Below, in pieces: positions 34,009 through 42,024 of a DNA stretch of 64,000 nt. The position numbers and the translations under genes are program-made. The notes below the pieces were generated by a model. The model saw only the letters and a program-made list of their open reading frames with translations. It made no database searches and was not told where the DNA came from. This stretch comes from Parabacteroides sp. PH5-46 (GTDB lineage Bacteria; Bacteroidota; Bacteroidia; Bacteroidales; Tannerellaceae): contig NZ_JARXXA010000001.1 in assembly GCF_029892785.1 (NCBI RefSeq), positions 248,001-312,000 on the forward strand, in the 5' to 3' direction. Within the stretch, counting starts at the first letter, position 1. Each line of letters starts with the position of its first letter.

Positions 34009-34023
34009 AATAAATAGAGGCTT

Positions 34024-35748
34024 ATGTTTCGTTTTGCAAACCCTGATTATTTGTATTTGCTTTTCATACTTCCGGTATTGATTATATTCTATGTATATTC
34101 TAACCTGAGTAAGCGGAGAGCGATTAAGAAATATGGTAATCCGGAACTGTTGGCCGAACTGATGCCCGAGGTATCACCTAAGCGCCAACATTGGAAATTT
34201 TGGTTATTATTTGCTGCTATATCAGTAGTTATATTTGTTATTGCGGGTCCTCAGTTTGGCTCAAAACTGGAGACAGTTAAGCGGCAGGGAGTAGAAATAA
34301 TGGTCTGTCTGGACGTTTCCAATTCCATGCTTGCAGAAGATGTGGCACCCAATCGTTTGGAGAAAGCCAAACAGATGTTATCCCGTTTAACAGACGGATT
34401 TTCAAATGATAAGGTGGGATTGATTGTCTTTGCGGGTGATGCTTTTACTCAGTTACCTATCACTTCCGACTATATTTCGGCTAAAATATTCCTTTCTTCT
34501 ATCAATCCAAGCATGGTTTCCACGCAGGGAACAGCCATTGGTGCAGCTATTAATCTGGCTGTCCGCTCTTTCACTCCGAATGAATCTTCGGAAAAAACGA
34601 TCATTCTGATAACAGATGGTGAGAACCATGAGGATGATGCAATAGGAGCAGCTACTAAGGCAGCAGAAAAGGGGATACGTGTGAATATTGTTGGAATGGG
34701 ACAGCCAAACGGTGCGCCAATCCCTATCGGAGGCAATAATAATTTCATGAAAGATAAAGAGGGTAATGTGGTTGTAACCAAGCTGAATGAGCAAATGTGC
34801 CAGGAAATAGCGGCAGCCGGACAAGGTATGTATGTTCGTGCCGATAATACCAATTCAGCCTTGAAAGCTTTACAAAATGAAATAGACAAGATGAATAAGA
34901 CAGAGTTGGATAGTAAGATCTATTCAGAGTATGATGAACAGTTTCAGACACTAGCCTGGATTGCCTTATTCCTGTTGATTATTGAGTTCCTTACATTGGA
35001 TCGTAAGAACAGGATATTCAGGAAAGTAAAGTTATTTTCCTTTTTGTTAGTTGTTTGCACAGGTTCGATTTTTGCACAAAAAGCGGAACGAAAGAATGTG
35101 CGTGAAGGAAATAAGCTATATAATCAGGAAAAATATACGGAGGCAGAAATTGCCTATCGGAAAGGCCTGGAGGTGAATCCGCGTTCTATAGAGGGAACAT
35201 TCAACCTGGGCGATGCACTTTATAAGCAAGAGAAATTTCCCGAAGCAGCCGAGCAGTACCAGTTGATTGCAGGCCAGGCAGAGAAGCTCTTGCAGGATGA
35301 TCAGAGAAATGCGGGACGCCTGTCACAGGTATTCCATAACTTGGGTAATATTGGCATGAAAAATAAAGAATATGCCAAGAGCGTTGAAGCCTATAAGCAA
35401 TCCCTTCGTTTGAACCCGAAAGATGATGAAACCCGCTATAACTTAGCCTTGGCGCAAAAACTGTTGGATGATCAGCAAAATCAAGATCAGGACCAGGATC
35501 AACAAAACAAAGATGATCAGCAGGATCAAGATCAGAACCAGGATCAACAAGACCAGCAGCAACAGCAACAAGATGATCAGAAAGAAGACAAAACGCAGGA
35601 GGAACAGCAACAGAATGAACAGATGAGCCAGGATAATGCTCAGCAAATATTGGATGCTTTTCTACAAGACGAAAAAGACACTCAGGAAAAAGTAAAGAAA
35701 GCCCAAGCTGAACAGCAACAGCGGCGCAGAACGGATAAAGAGTGGTAG
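34024..35748 (+). CDS. batB: BatB-BatC fusion: VWA protein joined to TPR protein
   Basis: 574 aa. Residues 1-325 are BatB: two N-terminal helices, VWA with LDVSNSML and ITDGENH, C-terminal helix (TLAWIALFLLIIEFLTL). Without a stop the frame goes on through RKVKLFSFLLVVCTGSIFA, which looks like the old BatC signal peptide, into TPR repeats (EGNKLYNQEKYTEAEIAYRK, HNLGNIGMKNKEYAKSVEAY) and a Gln/Asp-rich linker to about residue 540. In B. fragilis I recall batB and batC as separate genes. The fusion would tether the TPR domain in the membrane beside the VWA domain. Confidence 0.9.
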   Translation: MFRFANPDYLYLLFILPVLIIFYVYSNLSKRRAIKKYGNPELLAELMPEVSPKRQHWKFWLLFAAISVVIFVIAGPQFGSKLETVKRQGVEIMVCLDVSNSMLAEDVAPNRLEKAKQMLSRLTDGFSNDKVGLIVFAGDAFTQLPITSDYISAKIFLSSINPSMVSTQGTAIGAAINLAVRSFTPNESSEKTIILITDGENHEDDAIGAATKAAEKGIRVNIVGMGQPNGAPIPIGGNNNFMKDKEGNVVVTKLNEQMCQEIAAAGQGMYVRADNTNSALKALQNEIDKMNKTELDSKIYSEYDEQFQTLAWIALFLLIIEFLTLDRKNRIFRKVKLFSFLLVVCTGSIFAQKAERKNVREGNKLYNQEKYTEAEIAYRKGLEVNPRSIEGTFNLGDALYKQEKFPEAAEQYQLIAGQAEKLLQDDQRNAGRLSQVFHNLGNIGMKNKEYAKSVEAYKQSLRLNPKDDETRYNLALAQKLLDDQQNQDQDQDQQNKDDQQDQDQNQDQQDQQQQQQDDQKEDKTQEEQQQNEQMSQDNAQQILDAFLQDEKDTQEKVKKAQAEQQQRRRTDKEW

Positions 35749-35774
35749 TATGAAATTTAAAAAATGACAATATA

Positions 35775-37592
35775 ATGAGGAAATTATTTTTCTTATTCTT
35801 TTTACCCTTATTAATCGGATTAACGGCAGAAGCGGCAAATGATGTTGTTTTTAAGGCTTCTGCTCCTAATGCTGTCGTTATGGGACAGCAATTTCAACTA
35901 ACTTTTACGGTAAATGCGGAAGGAAAAGATCTACGGGTACAGGAAATGCCTGACTTTGAAGTCCTTTTTGGCCCTTCTCAATCTAAATCATATAGCTCAA
36001 GCTGGGTAAATGGAAAGAGTGCCAGTGAAACGACTGTTACCTATACCTATGTATTGTTGGCCAAGAACGAAGGAACATTCAATATTGCCCCGGCTACGAT
36101 CAAGGTCAATAACTCCAATTATACATCCAATGCCTTGGTTATAAAGGTACTTCCTCCTGATAAGACTGATGATGCGGCTCAAAGCAATGCTGCTTCTGCA
36201 TCTTCCGGAGTCAGTGATAAAGATATCTTTTTTACAATCAATGCTTCCAAGCGGAATGTGTATGAGCAAGAGGGTTTTCTTGTTACATTCAAGTTGTATT
36301 CCAGAGACCCGCAAGTAGGGCTTTCGGATGTGAAATTTCCGGAATTTGAAGGCTTTCTGGCGCAAGAGATAGAACTGCCGGAAAATAAGCAGTGGACGAT
36401 GGAAAACTACAAAGGTACGAACTATTATGCCGTCATATTAAGGCAAACGGTTTTATACCCCCAACGTTCGGGTAAGTTAACGATTGATGCCGGGAAGTTT
36501 GATGTACGGGTACGGGTCCGTACCCAACAACCTGTACGGAGTATTTTCGACGATTTCTTCGATAGCTATCGGGATGTAAATAAAACATTAACAACTACTC
36601 CGGTTACCATTGATGTAAAGCCACTTCCTAGTGGAAAACCGGCTTCCTACGCCAATGCGGTAGGTGATTTTAAGATGACATCTACCATTAATTCCAATAA
36701 CGTAAAAGCGAATGAAGCTGTTACTATAAAAGTTGCTATTTCAGGAACCGGGAATATACGCCTGATCAAGAATCCGGAGGTGGTTTTCCCGAACGATTTT
36801 GACATTTATGATCCTAAAGTAGAAAAAAATAACACCCGTACTACTACCGCCGGGGTGACAGGTACGAAAACGATTGAATACATGGCTATTCCACGCTATG
36901 CAGGCGATTTCGAGATCCCGGCCGTTCACTTTTCCTATTTTGATGTTAAATCGGGTACTTATAAAACAACCTCTACCGAAGCCTATAAGCTGCATGTTGA
37001 AAAAGGTGAAGGAGGAGAGGGAGGAGGCCCTGTTGTTTCCAACTTCAATAACCGGGAAAGTGTAAAATATTTAGGACAAGATATTCGTTATCTGAAGGTT
37101 AAAGGAGTCAATTTTGTATCGAATGATGAGATTTTCTTCGGTTCATTCATGTACTATCTGTGTTATTTGATTCCGGCATTGCTCTTTATTGTCTTTTTCT
37201 TTATCTATCGTAAGCAGGTAAAAGAAAATGCCAACATCGCTTTGGTTCGCACCAAGAAAGCGAATAAAATGGCTGTCCGCCGGCTGAAAAACGCAGGAAA
37301 GCTACTCAAAGAGAACAAAAAAGAAGAATTTTACGACGAGGTGCTTCGCGCACTATGGGGATATCTGAGTGATAAACTGAATATTCCACAGTCTAATCTA
37401 ACGAAAGACAATGTAGAGGTTGAACTGACAAAATATGGAGTGGGAGAGACCTTGATTAACGAATTTATGGACATCTTAAATACGTGTGAGTTTGCTCGTT
37501 ATGCACCCTCTCAGGCCTCTGATGCTATGGATAAGCTGTACGAATTGACGGTTGATGCCATTGGAGAAATGGAAAATACGATTAAAAAGTAA
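35775..37592 (+). CDS. batD: Aerotolerance protein BatD
   Basis: 605 aa. Signal peptide (LFFLFFLPLLIGLTAEA), several beta-sandwich repeats, one membrane helix near residue 460 (FMYYLCYLIPALLFIVFFFI) and a cytoplasmic helical tail. The opening VVFKASAPNAVVMGQQFQLT is characteristic of BatD/oxygen-tolerance proteins. Probably scaffolds Bat proteins on the periplasmic side. Starts 26 nt after the BatB-BatC stop. Confidence 0.92.
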   Translation: MRKLFFLFFLPLLIGLTAEAANDVVFKASAPNAVVMGQQFQLTFTVNAEGKDLRVQEMPDFEVLFGPSQSKSYSSSWVNGKSASETTVTYTYVLLAKNEGTFNIAPATIKVNNSNYTSNALVIKVLPPDKTDDAAQSNAASASSGVSDKDIFFTINASKRNVYEQEGFLVTFKLYSRDPQVGLSDVKFPEFEGFLAQEIELPENKQWTMENYKGTNYYAVILRQTVLYPQRSGKLTIDAGKFDVRVRVRTQQPVRSIFDDFFDSYRDVNKTLTTTPVTIDVKPLPSGKPASYANAVGDFKMTSTINSNNVKANEAVTIKVAISGTGNIRLIKNPEVVFPNDFDIYDPKVEKNNTRTTTAGVTGTKTIEYMAIPRYAGDFEIPAVHFSYFDVKSGTYKTTSTEAYKLHVEKGEGGEGGGPVVSNFNNRESVKYLGQDIRYLKVKGVNFVSNDEIFFGSFMYYLCYLIPALLFIVFFFIYRKQVKENANIALVRTKKANKMAVRRLKNAGKLLKENKKEEFYDEVLRALWGYLSDKLNIPQSNLTKDNVEVELTKYGVGETLINEFMDILNTCEFARYAPSQASDAMDKLYELTVDAIGEMENTIKK

Positions 37593-37597
37593 GAATA

Positions 37598-38365
37598 ATG
37601 AAGACAAGTCTATATATAAAGAGAATCGTTTGCTTTTTGTTTATACAAGCTCTGGCATGGAATGTCTATGCTCAGGATACTATGATCAAAGAAGCAGAAA
37701 CGGCTTATGCTCAGGAGAATTATGCTAAAGCCATCGAATTATATGAAGAAATTCTGAAAGATAATGGCGCTTCGGCTGAAATCTATTACAACCTGGGTAA
37801 TGCTTATTATAAAGATGGGGGAGTAGCCTCGGCTATTCTTAACTATGAAAGAGCTTTACTGCTTGATCCGGGGGATGCAGACATTCGTTTTAATCTGCAA
37901 ATGGCACGGATGCGTACGGTTGACAAAATAGAGCCGCTGGGCGAGTTCTTTCTGGTTAGATGGTATGATAATATCCAGAACATGGGAAGTGCTAATTCCT
38001 GGGCTATACTGGGCATAGTGAGCTTTCTGTTGTTTATCTTCAGCCTGTTGTTGTTCTTCTTCTCCCGATGGATACGGATGAAGAAAGTAGGCTTTTACCT
38101 GGGAATTGTATGCTTGCTAGTTGTAATTTTTGCTAATATATTTGCCAAAAATCAAAAAAGTGAAATAGTAAACCGAACATCTGCTATTGTGTTTTCTCCT
38201 ACGGTAACTGTAAAAAGTTCGCCGGATGCCAGTGGTACAGACTTGTTTATCCTTCACGAAGGCACAAAGGTCTTTGTTAAAAGCTCCTTAGGAGCTTGGA
38301 ACGAAATAGAACTGGAAGATGGAAACGTAGGTTGGATGCCAGGAAAAGACATTGAAATTATCTGA
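37598..38365 (+). CDS. batE: Aerotolerance protein BatE (TPR and SH3-like)
   Basis: 255 aa. Signal peptide to about residue 25, TPR repeats (AYAQENYAKAIELYEEILKD, YNLGNAYYKDGGVASAI), two membrane helices (WAILGIVSFLLFIFSLLLFF and VGFYLGIVCLLVVIFANIF) and a C-terminal bacterial SH3-like domain (VTVKSSPDASGTDLFILHEG). Last Bat gene; ends 2 nt before the phosphatase gene. Confidence 0.92.
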   Translation: MKTSLYIKRIVCFLFIQALAWNVYAQDTMIKEAETAYAQENYAKAIELYEEILKDNGASAEIYYNLGNAYYKDGGVASAILNYERALLLDPGDADIRFNLQMARMRTVDKIEPLGEFFLVRWYDNIQNMGSANSWAILGIVSFLLFIFSLLLFFFSRWIRMKKVGFYLGIVCLLVVIFANIFAKNQKSEIVNRTSAIVFSPTVTVKSSPDASGTDLFILHEGTKVFVKSSLGAWNEIELEDGNVGWMPGKDIEII

Positions 38366-38367
38366 TA

Positions 38368-39060
38368 ATGCTAGAAGATATTTTACACTATGAACGTGAG
38401 ATGTTCTTTATGCTTAATGGCAGCGACTCGCCTTTCTTCGACCGCTTTATGTGGCTGTATACGGGAAAGGTTGTCTGGCTGCCGTTGGCGGTTCTAATCC
38501 TTGTTATCCTTATCTACAAAAAAAACTGGCGCGAATCCTTACTTATCTTGCTGGCTATTGCTTTGGTAATCACCTTGTGTGATCAGTTTGCTTCCTCTAT
38601 CTGTAAACCCTTGTTTACCCGTTTCCGCCCCACGCATCACCCGGATTTTATGAATCAGGTAGACGTCGTATTTGGCTATAGGGGAGGTCGTTATGGCTTT
38701 ATTTCCAGCCATGCGGCCAATGCTTTTGGTTTTGCGATATTTATATCCCTGCTTTTCCGTTATACTATTTTTTCCTGGGCTATGTTTCTATGGGCCGGAT
38801 TAACCGCTTATTCGCGTGTATATTTGGGAGTACATTTCATTTCGGACATTATACCTGGTATGCTTGCAGGCTTATTATTTGGTTTTCTTGTGTATAAATT
38901 ATACCTGTTTGCTAGAGCCCGCATTGTGGATGGGGCAGGGGAGAAGCCCCCTCAATTACTCTACTCTAAACCTCAAAAACTGCTTATCGTTTTTGGCATT
39001 CTATTTACAGTTTTGAATCTATTATTGTTTAATGTGTCGCTAACTGCTTTTTTACGATAA
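38368..39060 (+). CDS. PAP2-family membrane phosphatase
   Basis: 230 aa with about six membrane segments. The three phosphatase motifs are present: KPLFTRFRP, SSHAANAFGFA and SRVYLGVHFISD. Such enzymes remove phosphate from undecaprenyl pyrophosphate, lipid A or phosphatidylglycerol phosphate; sequence does not say which. Its 2-nt gap after batE suggests co-transcription with the Bat operon. Confidence 0.9.
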   Translation: MLEDILHYEREMFFMLNGSDSPFFDRFMWLYTGKVVWLPLAVLILVILIYKKNWRESLLILLAIALVITLCDQFASSICKPLFTRFRPTHHPDFMNQVDVVFGYRGGRYGFISSHAANAFGFAIFISLLFRYTIFSWAMFLWAGLTAYSRVYLGVHFISDIIPGMLAGLLFGFLVYKLYLFARARIVDGAGEKPPQLLYSKPQKLLIVFGILFTVLNLLLFNVSLTAFLR

Positions 39061-39074
39061 TTTCACTTTGTTTC

Positions 39075-39103
39075 ATGCCGTAAAGCATGTTAAATTCCGG
39101 CAT
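39075..39103 (+). terminator. Possible terminator after the Bat operon
   Basis: ATGCCG pairs with CGGCAT across 17 nt, followed by TTTATTTG. The T-run is weak. Confidence 0.4.
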
Positions 39104-39188
39104 TTTATTTGCTCCTCTTGCATATAATCACTAAGTTAGTGGCATTATATAATTAACATTTAGTATTAACCTTCAAAATATTGGAGCC

Positions 39189-39461
39189 ATGACAAAAACG
39201 ATCACATTTAACGAATTACGCAGAATCAAAGACAGCTTGCCTGATGGTACCTCCCACCGTATTGCCGACGAGTTGGGAGTGTCAGTTGAAACCGTTCGTA
39301 ATTATTTCGGCGGACAGAATTTTAGAGAAGGCAAGAGTTGTGGAGTACATATTGAACCGGGACCTGATGGTGGTTTGGTAGTTTTAAATGATACTTCAAT
39401 ATTAGAGCGTGCGTTGGAAATACTTGATGAAAGTCGTATACCAACTGCGCCCGAAGCTTAA
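39189..39461 (+). CDS. Small HTH-like conserved protein
   Basis: 90 aa. SHRIADELGVSVETVRNYF reads as a helix-turn-helix, so DNA binding is likely. The C-terminal half (GVHIEPGPDGGLVVLND) is conserved in shape with Bacteroidetes proteins I recall without a function. Single gene with a strong terminator right after it (39484-39524). Confidence 0.75.
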   Translation: MTKTITFNELRRIKDSLPDGTSHRIADELGVSVETVRNYFGGQNFREGKSCGVHIEPGPDGGLVVLNDTSILERALEILDESRIPTAPEA

Positions 39462-39483
39462 AGAAATTCAGAAGTTTATAAAA

Positions 39484-39524
39484 AATCCCGAAGCATAAAA
39501 GAAGATAAGCTTTGGGATTTTTTT
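39484..39524 (+). terminator. Rho-independent terminator
   Basis: AATCCCGAAGC pairs with GCTTTGGGATT, followed by seven T. It ends the small HTH gene. Confidence 0.75.
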
Positions 39525-39586
39525 ATTTCATCAACTTTCCCTATATTTCAATTGTTTTATTAAATATACCAATAAGATATATGCAT

Positions 39587-40705
39587 ATGGAAAACAAAGA
39601 AGAAAAGCTTGTCACATTAGCTATTCACACGTTTGAAAAAGCGCAAATACTGAAGACAATCCTCGAAACAGAAGGAATAGAAGTGTATATTCATAATGTC
39701 AATCAGATTCAGCCGGTGGTATCGGCAGGTGTCAGAGTGAGGATTAAAGAAAGCGATTTGCCTCATGCCCTGCGTATTATTGAAGACAGCAAATGGCTTG
39801 AAGAAACACATGAAGAGATTACCTCAAACCGTGAAAAGAAAGTGTTAATACCCATAGATTTTTCGGACTATTCGATGAAAGCCTGTGATTTTGGTATTAA
39901 TTATGCACATAAGATAGGGGCGGAGGTGATGATTCTGCATGCCTATTTCAGTCCGTATTTCCCTACGGCAATCCCTTTTGGCGATACATTAGCCTATCAG
40001 GTAAATGAGGAAGATTCAGTGCAAAATATACTCAAACGTGTGAAAACAGACATGGAGAATATCTGCACGATGATCAATCGCAAAATGAAGTCAGGCGAAC
40101 TTCCTGAGGTAAAGTACGATTACACCTTACGCGAAGGATTGCCCGAAGAAGAAATCTTATCCTATAGCAAAGAGTATCATCCTACGCTGATAGTCATGGG
40201 TACGCGTGGGAAGAACCAGAAGGATATGGATTTGATAGGAAGTGTAACTGGCGAAATCATAGAAATAAACAAGGTTCCGGTACTGGCTATTCCTGAAAAT
40301 GTACCGTTTGAAGACCTTCGGAAGGCTAAGCAAATAGCTTTTGCCACTTCTTTCAACCAACGCGATCTGGTGGCCTTTGATACATTCATGGATCTGATGA
40401 AAGGCTTTGATATTAAGATACATCTGTTTAATATATCGACCAGTAAAGACGAATGGAATGAAATCCGTTTGTCGGGTATAAAAGATTATTTTGCAAAACA
40501 ATACCCCAAAGCAGACATTGCTTATACTGTGTTAGACGATGGCGATCTTCTATTGTCTATAGAGAAGTTTGTACGTGATAAACAGATAGATTTGATCGCT
40601 CTTACAACGCATCGACGGAATATTCTTGCCCGGATGTTCAATCCCGGTATTGCCCGTAAAATGCTGTTTCATACAGATACTCCTTTGCTTGTTTTACATT
40701 CATGA
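39587..40705 (+). CDS. DUF2007 plus tandem universal stress domains
   Basis: 372 aa from ATG 39587; ATG 39581 is two codons earlier and the frame beyond enters the terminator. Residues 1-70 resemble DUF2007 (a signal-transducing PII-like fold: LVTLAIHTFEKAQILKTILE). Two UspA domains follow: the first, about 80-240, keeps the ATP motif GTRGKNQKDMDLIGS (G-2x-G-9x-GS), the second, about 255-372, is more divergent. Likely an ATP-binding stress-response protein. Single gene. Confidence 0.85.
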   Translation: MENKEEKLVTLAIHTFEKAQILKTILETEGIEVYIHNVNQIQPVVSAGVRVRIKESDLPHALRIIEDSKWLEETHEEITSNREKKVLIPIDFSDYSMKACDFGINYAHKIGAEVMILHAYFSPYFPTAIPFGDTLAYQVNEEDSVQNILKRVKTDMENICTMINRKMKSGELPEVKYDYTLREGLPEEEILSYSKEYHPTLIVMGTRGKNQKDMDLIGSVTGEIIEINKVPVLAIPENVPFEDLRKAKQIAFATSFNQRDLVAFDTFMDLMKGFDIKIHLFNISTSKDEWNEIRLSGIKDYFAKQYPKADIAYTVLDDGDLLLSIEKFVRDKQIDLIALTTHRRNILARMFNPGIARKMLFHTDTPLLVLHS

Positions 40706-40881
40706 TACAAACAGGTAAGAATTAACATTTATTTAGGATAAATATTAAACCAATTTACTCATTCTACTGTTATATGATAAAAAGAGGGATAAAATATAAA
40801 AAGAAAATTCTTTTTTATCATATATAAAGTAAGTAGTAGTATTTGTTTTTTCATATAAGTAGAGTTTGTTATTTGTTTGGT

Positions 40882-40919
40882 CCGTATGTAACTGTGAAGT
40901 TCTATACGGGCTTTTTTTT
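40882..40919 (+). terminator. Rho-independent terminator
   Basis: CCGTATGTAAC pairs with GTTCTATACGG, followed by CTTTTTTTT. It is 175 nt beyond the stress-protein stop, so it may end that transcript or a separate small RNA. Confidence 0.7.
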
Positions 40920-40925
40920 ATTCAA

Positions 40926-41031
40926 AAAACTAAAAGTTTCATCTGGATGAGAAAAAAATCTCATGCCGTTGAGAAAAAGTTCTCATGCGGGTGAGAAAAA
41001 ATTCTCACCACGGTGAAACTTTTTTCCGATT
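40926..41031. repeat. Multi-hairpin repeat, copy 1
   Basis: Outer arms AAAAGTTTCATC and GGTGAAACTTTT enclose three small hairpins of form TGAGAA-loop-TTCTCA. The first 60 bp are nearly identical to 54402-54462. Confidence 0.75.
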
Positions 41032-41157
41032 GGACTAAAATAACGGTTTAATCAGGCTTGTCTCGCAAAACGACCGTTGATTTTTATAATTACGATTATG
41101 TTTAATAGAAAATATAAGAAAGCAAATTTACGACTGTAACAGGGATTTATATACCTC

Positions 41158-41685
41158 CTATTCTGAGTCTTTGGCTTTCAATATAAATGTGGTGGCACCG
41201 ATGGTTATGATGTCATCGTTGTCTAAGCGGACTTGTTCGTTTTTGCCAAGGCATACGTTTTTGAGGAATGTGCCGGTCAGGCTTGGATAGTCGCGTAAGG
41301 TATAGATTATCTCGTCTTCTGATTTTTGTTTTACGTTTATTATGCAGTGTTTGCGGCCCATACTGGGGTCGCTGGTAATGATGGGGATGTCTACCCCATC
41401 GGTATCTTTATTTCTGCGTCCGATAACGTTATCTCCCAATACAAGAGGCAGATCCTGCTTAAATCCGAAGTTATTTTCTATTACACGTATAAAGCCATAT
41501 GTAAAATCAGGCTCTTTTACTTCCTTCTCTTCACCGGATTTAGAGCGCACAATCTTCCTTCCCAGGCGGATTTTAAACTGATGTGTGCATTGTGGGCAAA
41601 CAAAAGCCAATACTTTTCCTTCCGGATACTTGGTTTCATCAAAAGACAGCTGATTATCACATTTTGGGCAAAAAATTCGTTTCAT
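41158..41685 (-). CDS. Zinc-ribbon FHA-domain protein
   Basis: 175 aa. N-terminal zinc ribbon (CPKC at residues 6-9 and CPQC) followed by an FHA domain: IGRRNKDTDG, SMGRKHCII and TFLKNV, matching the phosphothreonine-binding loops. Cytoplasmic phosphopeptide reader; no kinase is nearby. A -7 box lies 27 bp before the start. Confidence 0.88.
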   Translation of the reverse strand: MKRIFCPKCDNQLSFDETKYPEGKVLAFVCPQCTHQFKIRLGRKIVRSKSGEEKEVKEPDFTYGFIRVIENNFGFKQDLPLVLGDNVIGRRNKDTDGVDIPIITSDPSMGRKHCIINVKQKSEDEIIYTLRDYPSLTGTFLKNVCLGKNEQVRLDNDDIITIGATTFILKAKDSE

Positions 41686-41711
41686 TATTCATTCTAGATT
41701 TAAACTGGGTA

Positions 41712-41719
41712 CAAAGATA
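41712..41719 (-). promoter_or_regulatory. -7 box for FHA gene
   Basis: TATCTTTG on the minus strand, leader about 20 nt. Confidence 0.4.
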
Positions 41720-41725
41720 AGTATA

Positions 41726-41756
41726 TAAAAAAGAAAAGGTTGTCATCGCGACAACC
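41726..41756 (-). terminator. Minus-strand terminator without a known gene
   Basis: GGTTGTC-GCGAT-GACAACC (perfect 7-bp stem) followed on the minus strand by TTTTCTTTTTT. No minus-strand ORF lies upstream of it. Confidence 0.6.
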
Positions 41757-41967
41757 AATCTTCATTGTTAACCTTAAATCTAATACCATGAAAAACACAT
41801 TGCAAATATAAGCACTTTATGTTATACAGCATAATCTTTCGACGATAAAATCTTCTTTATTAACCATGTTTAACAAATAGGTGTTTTAAAACATATTTTT
41901 AAGCACTCTAAAGTCAATTTTTTATATACAAACACCAGGCCTCTCTCCTACTACTTGTTATTTTGGT

Positions 41968-41975
41968 TATCTTTG
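41968..41975 (+). promoter_or_regulatory. -7 box for ettA
   Basis: TATCTTTG, leader about 43 nt; no -33 box recognised. Confidence 0.4.
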
Positions 41976-42024
41976 TCTGCAAATGAAAAATAGCTGACGA
42001 AATAATATTGAATTATATAAAACT

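Larger units (their letters stand above)
40706..41157. other. Intergenic region with hairpin, terminator and repeat
   Basis: No gene seen. It contains a long AT-rich hairpin (TATATGATAAAAAGA at 40771-40785 with TTCTTTTTTATCATATATA from 40808), a strong terminator at 40882-40919, the multi-hairpin repeat 40926-41031, and AACGGT/ACCGTT arms near 41042-41077. Confidence 0.6.
41686..42024. other. Divergent region between FHA gene and ettA
   Basis: No protein gene seen. It holds -7 boxes for both flanking genes, and a minus-strand stem with T-run at 41726-41756 with a minus -7 box (TATATTTG) at 41803-41810 behind it, which together could make a small RNA of about 70 nt. Confidence 0.55.

Noticed and set aside
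35465-35640. CAG/GAT-rich repeat as an expansion element
   Set aside because: It encodes the Gln/Asp linker usual at BatC ends and is not regular enough to call a microsatellite.
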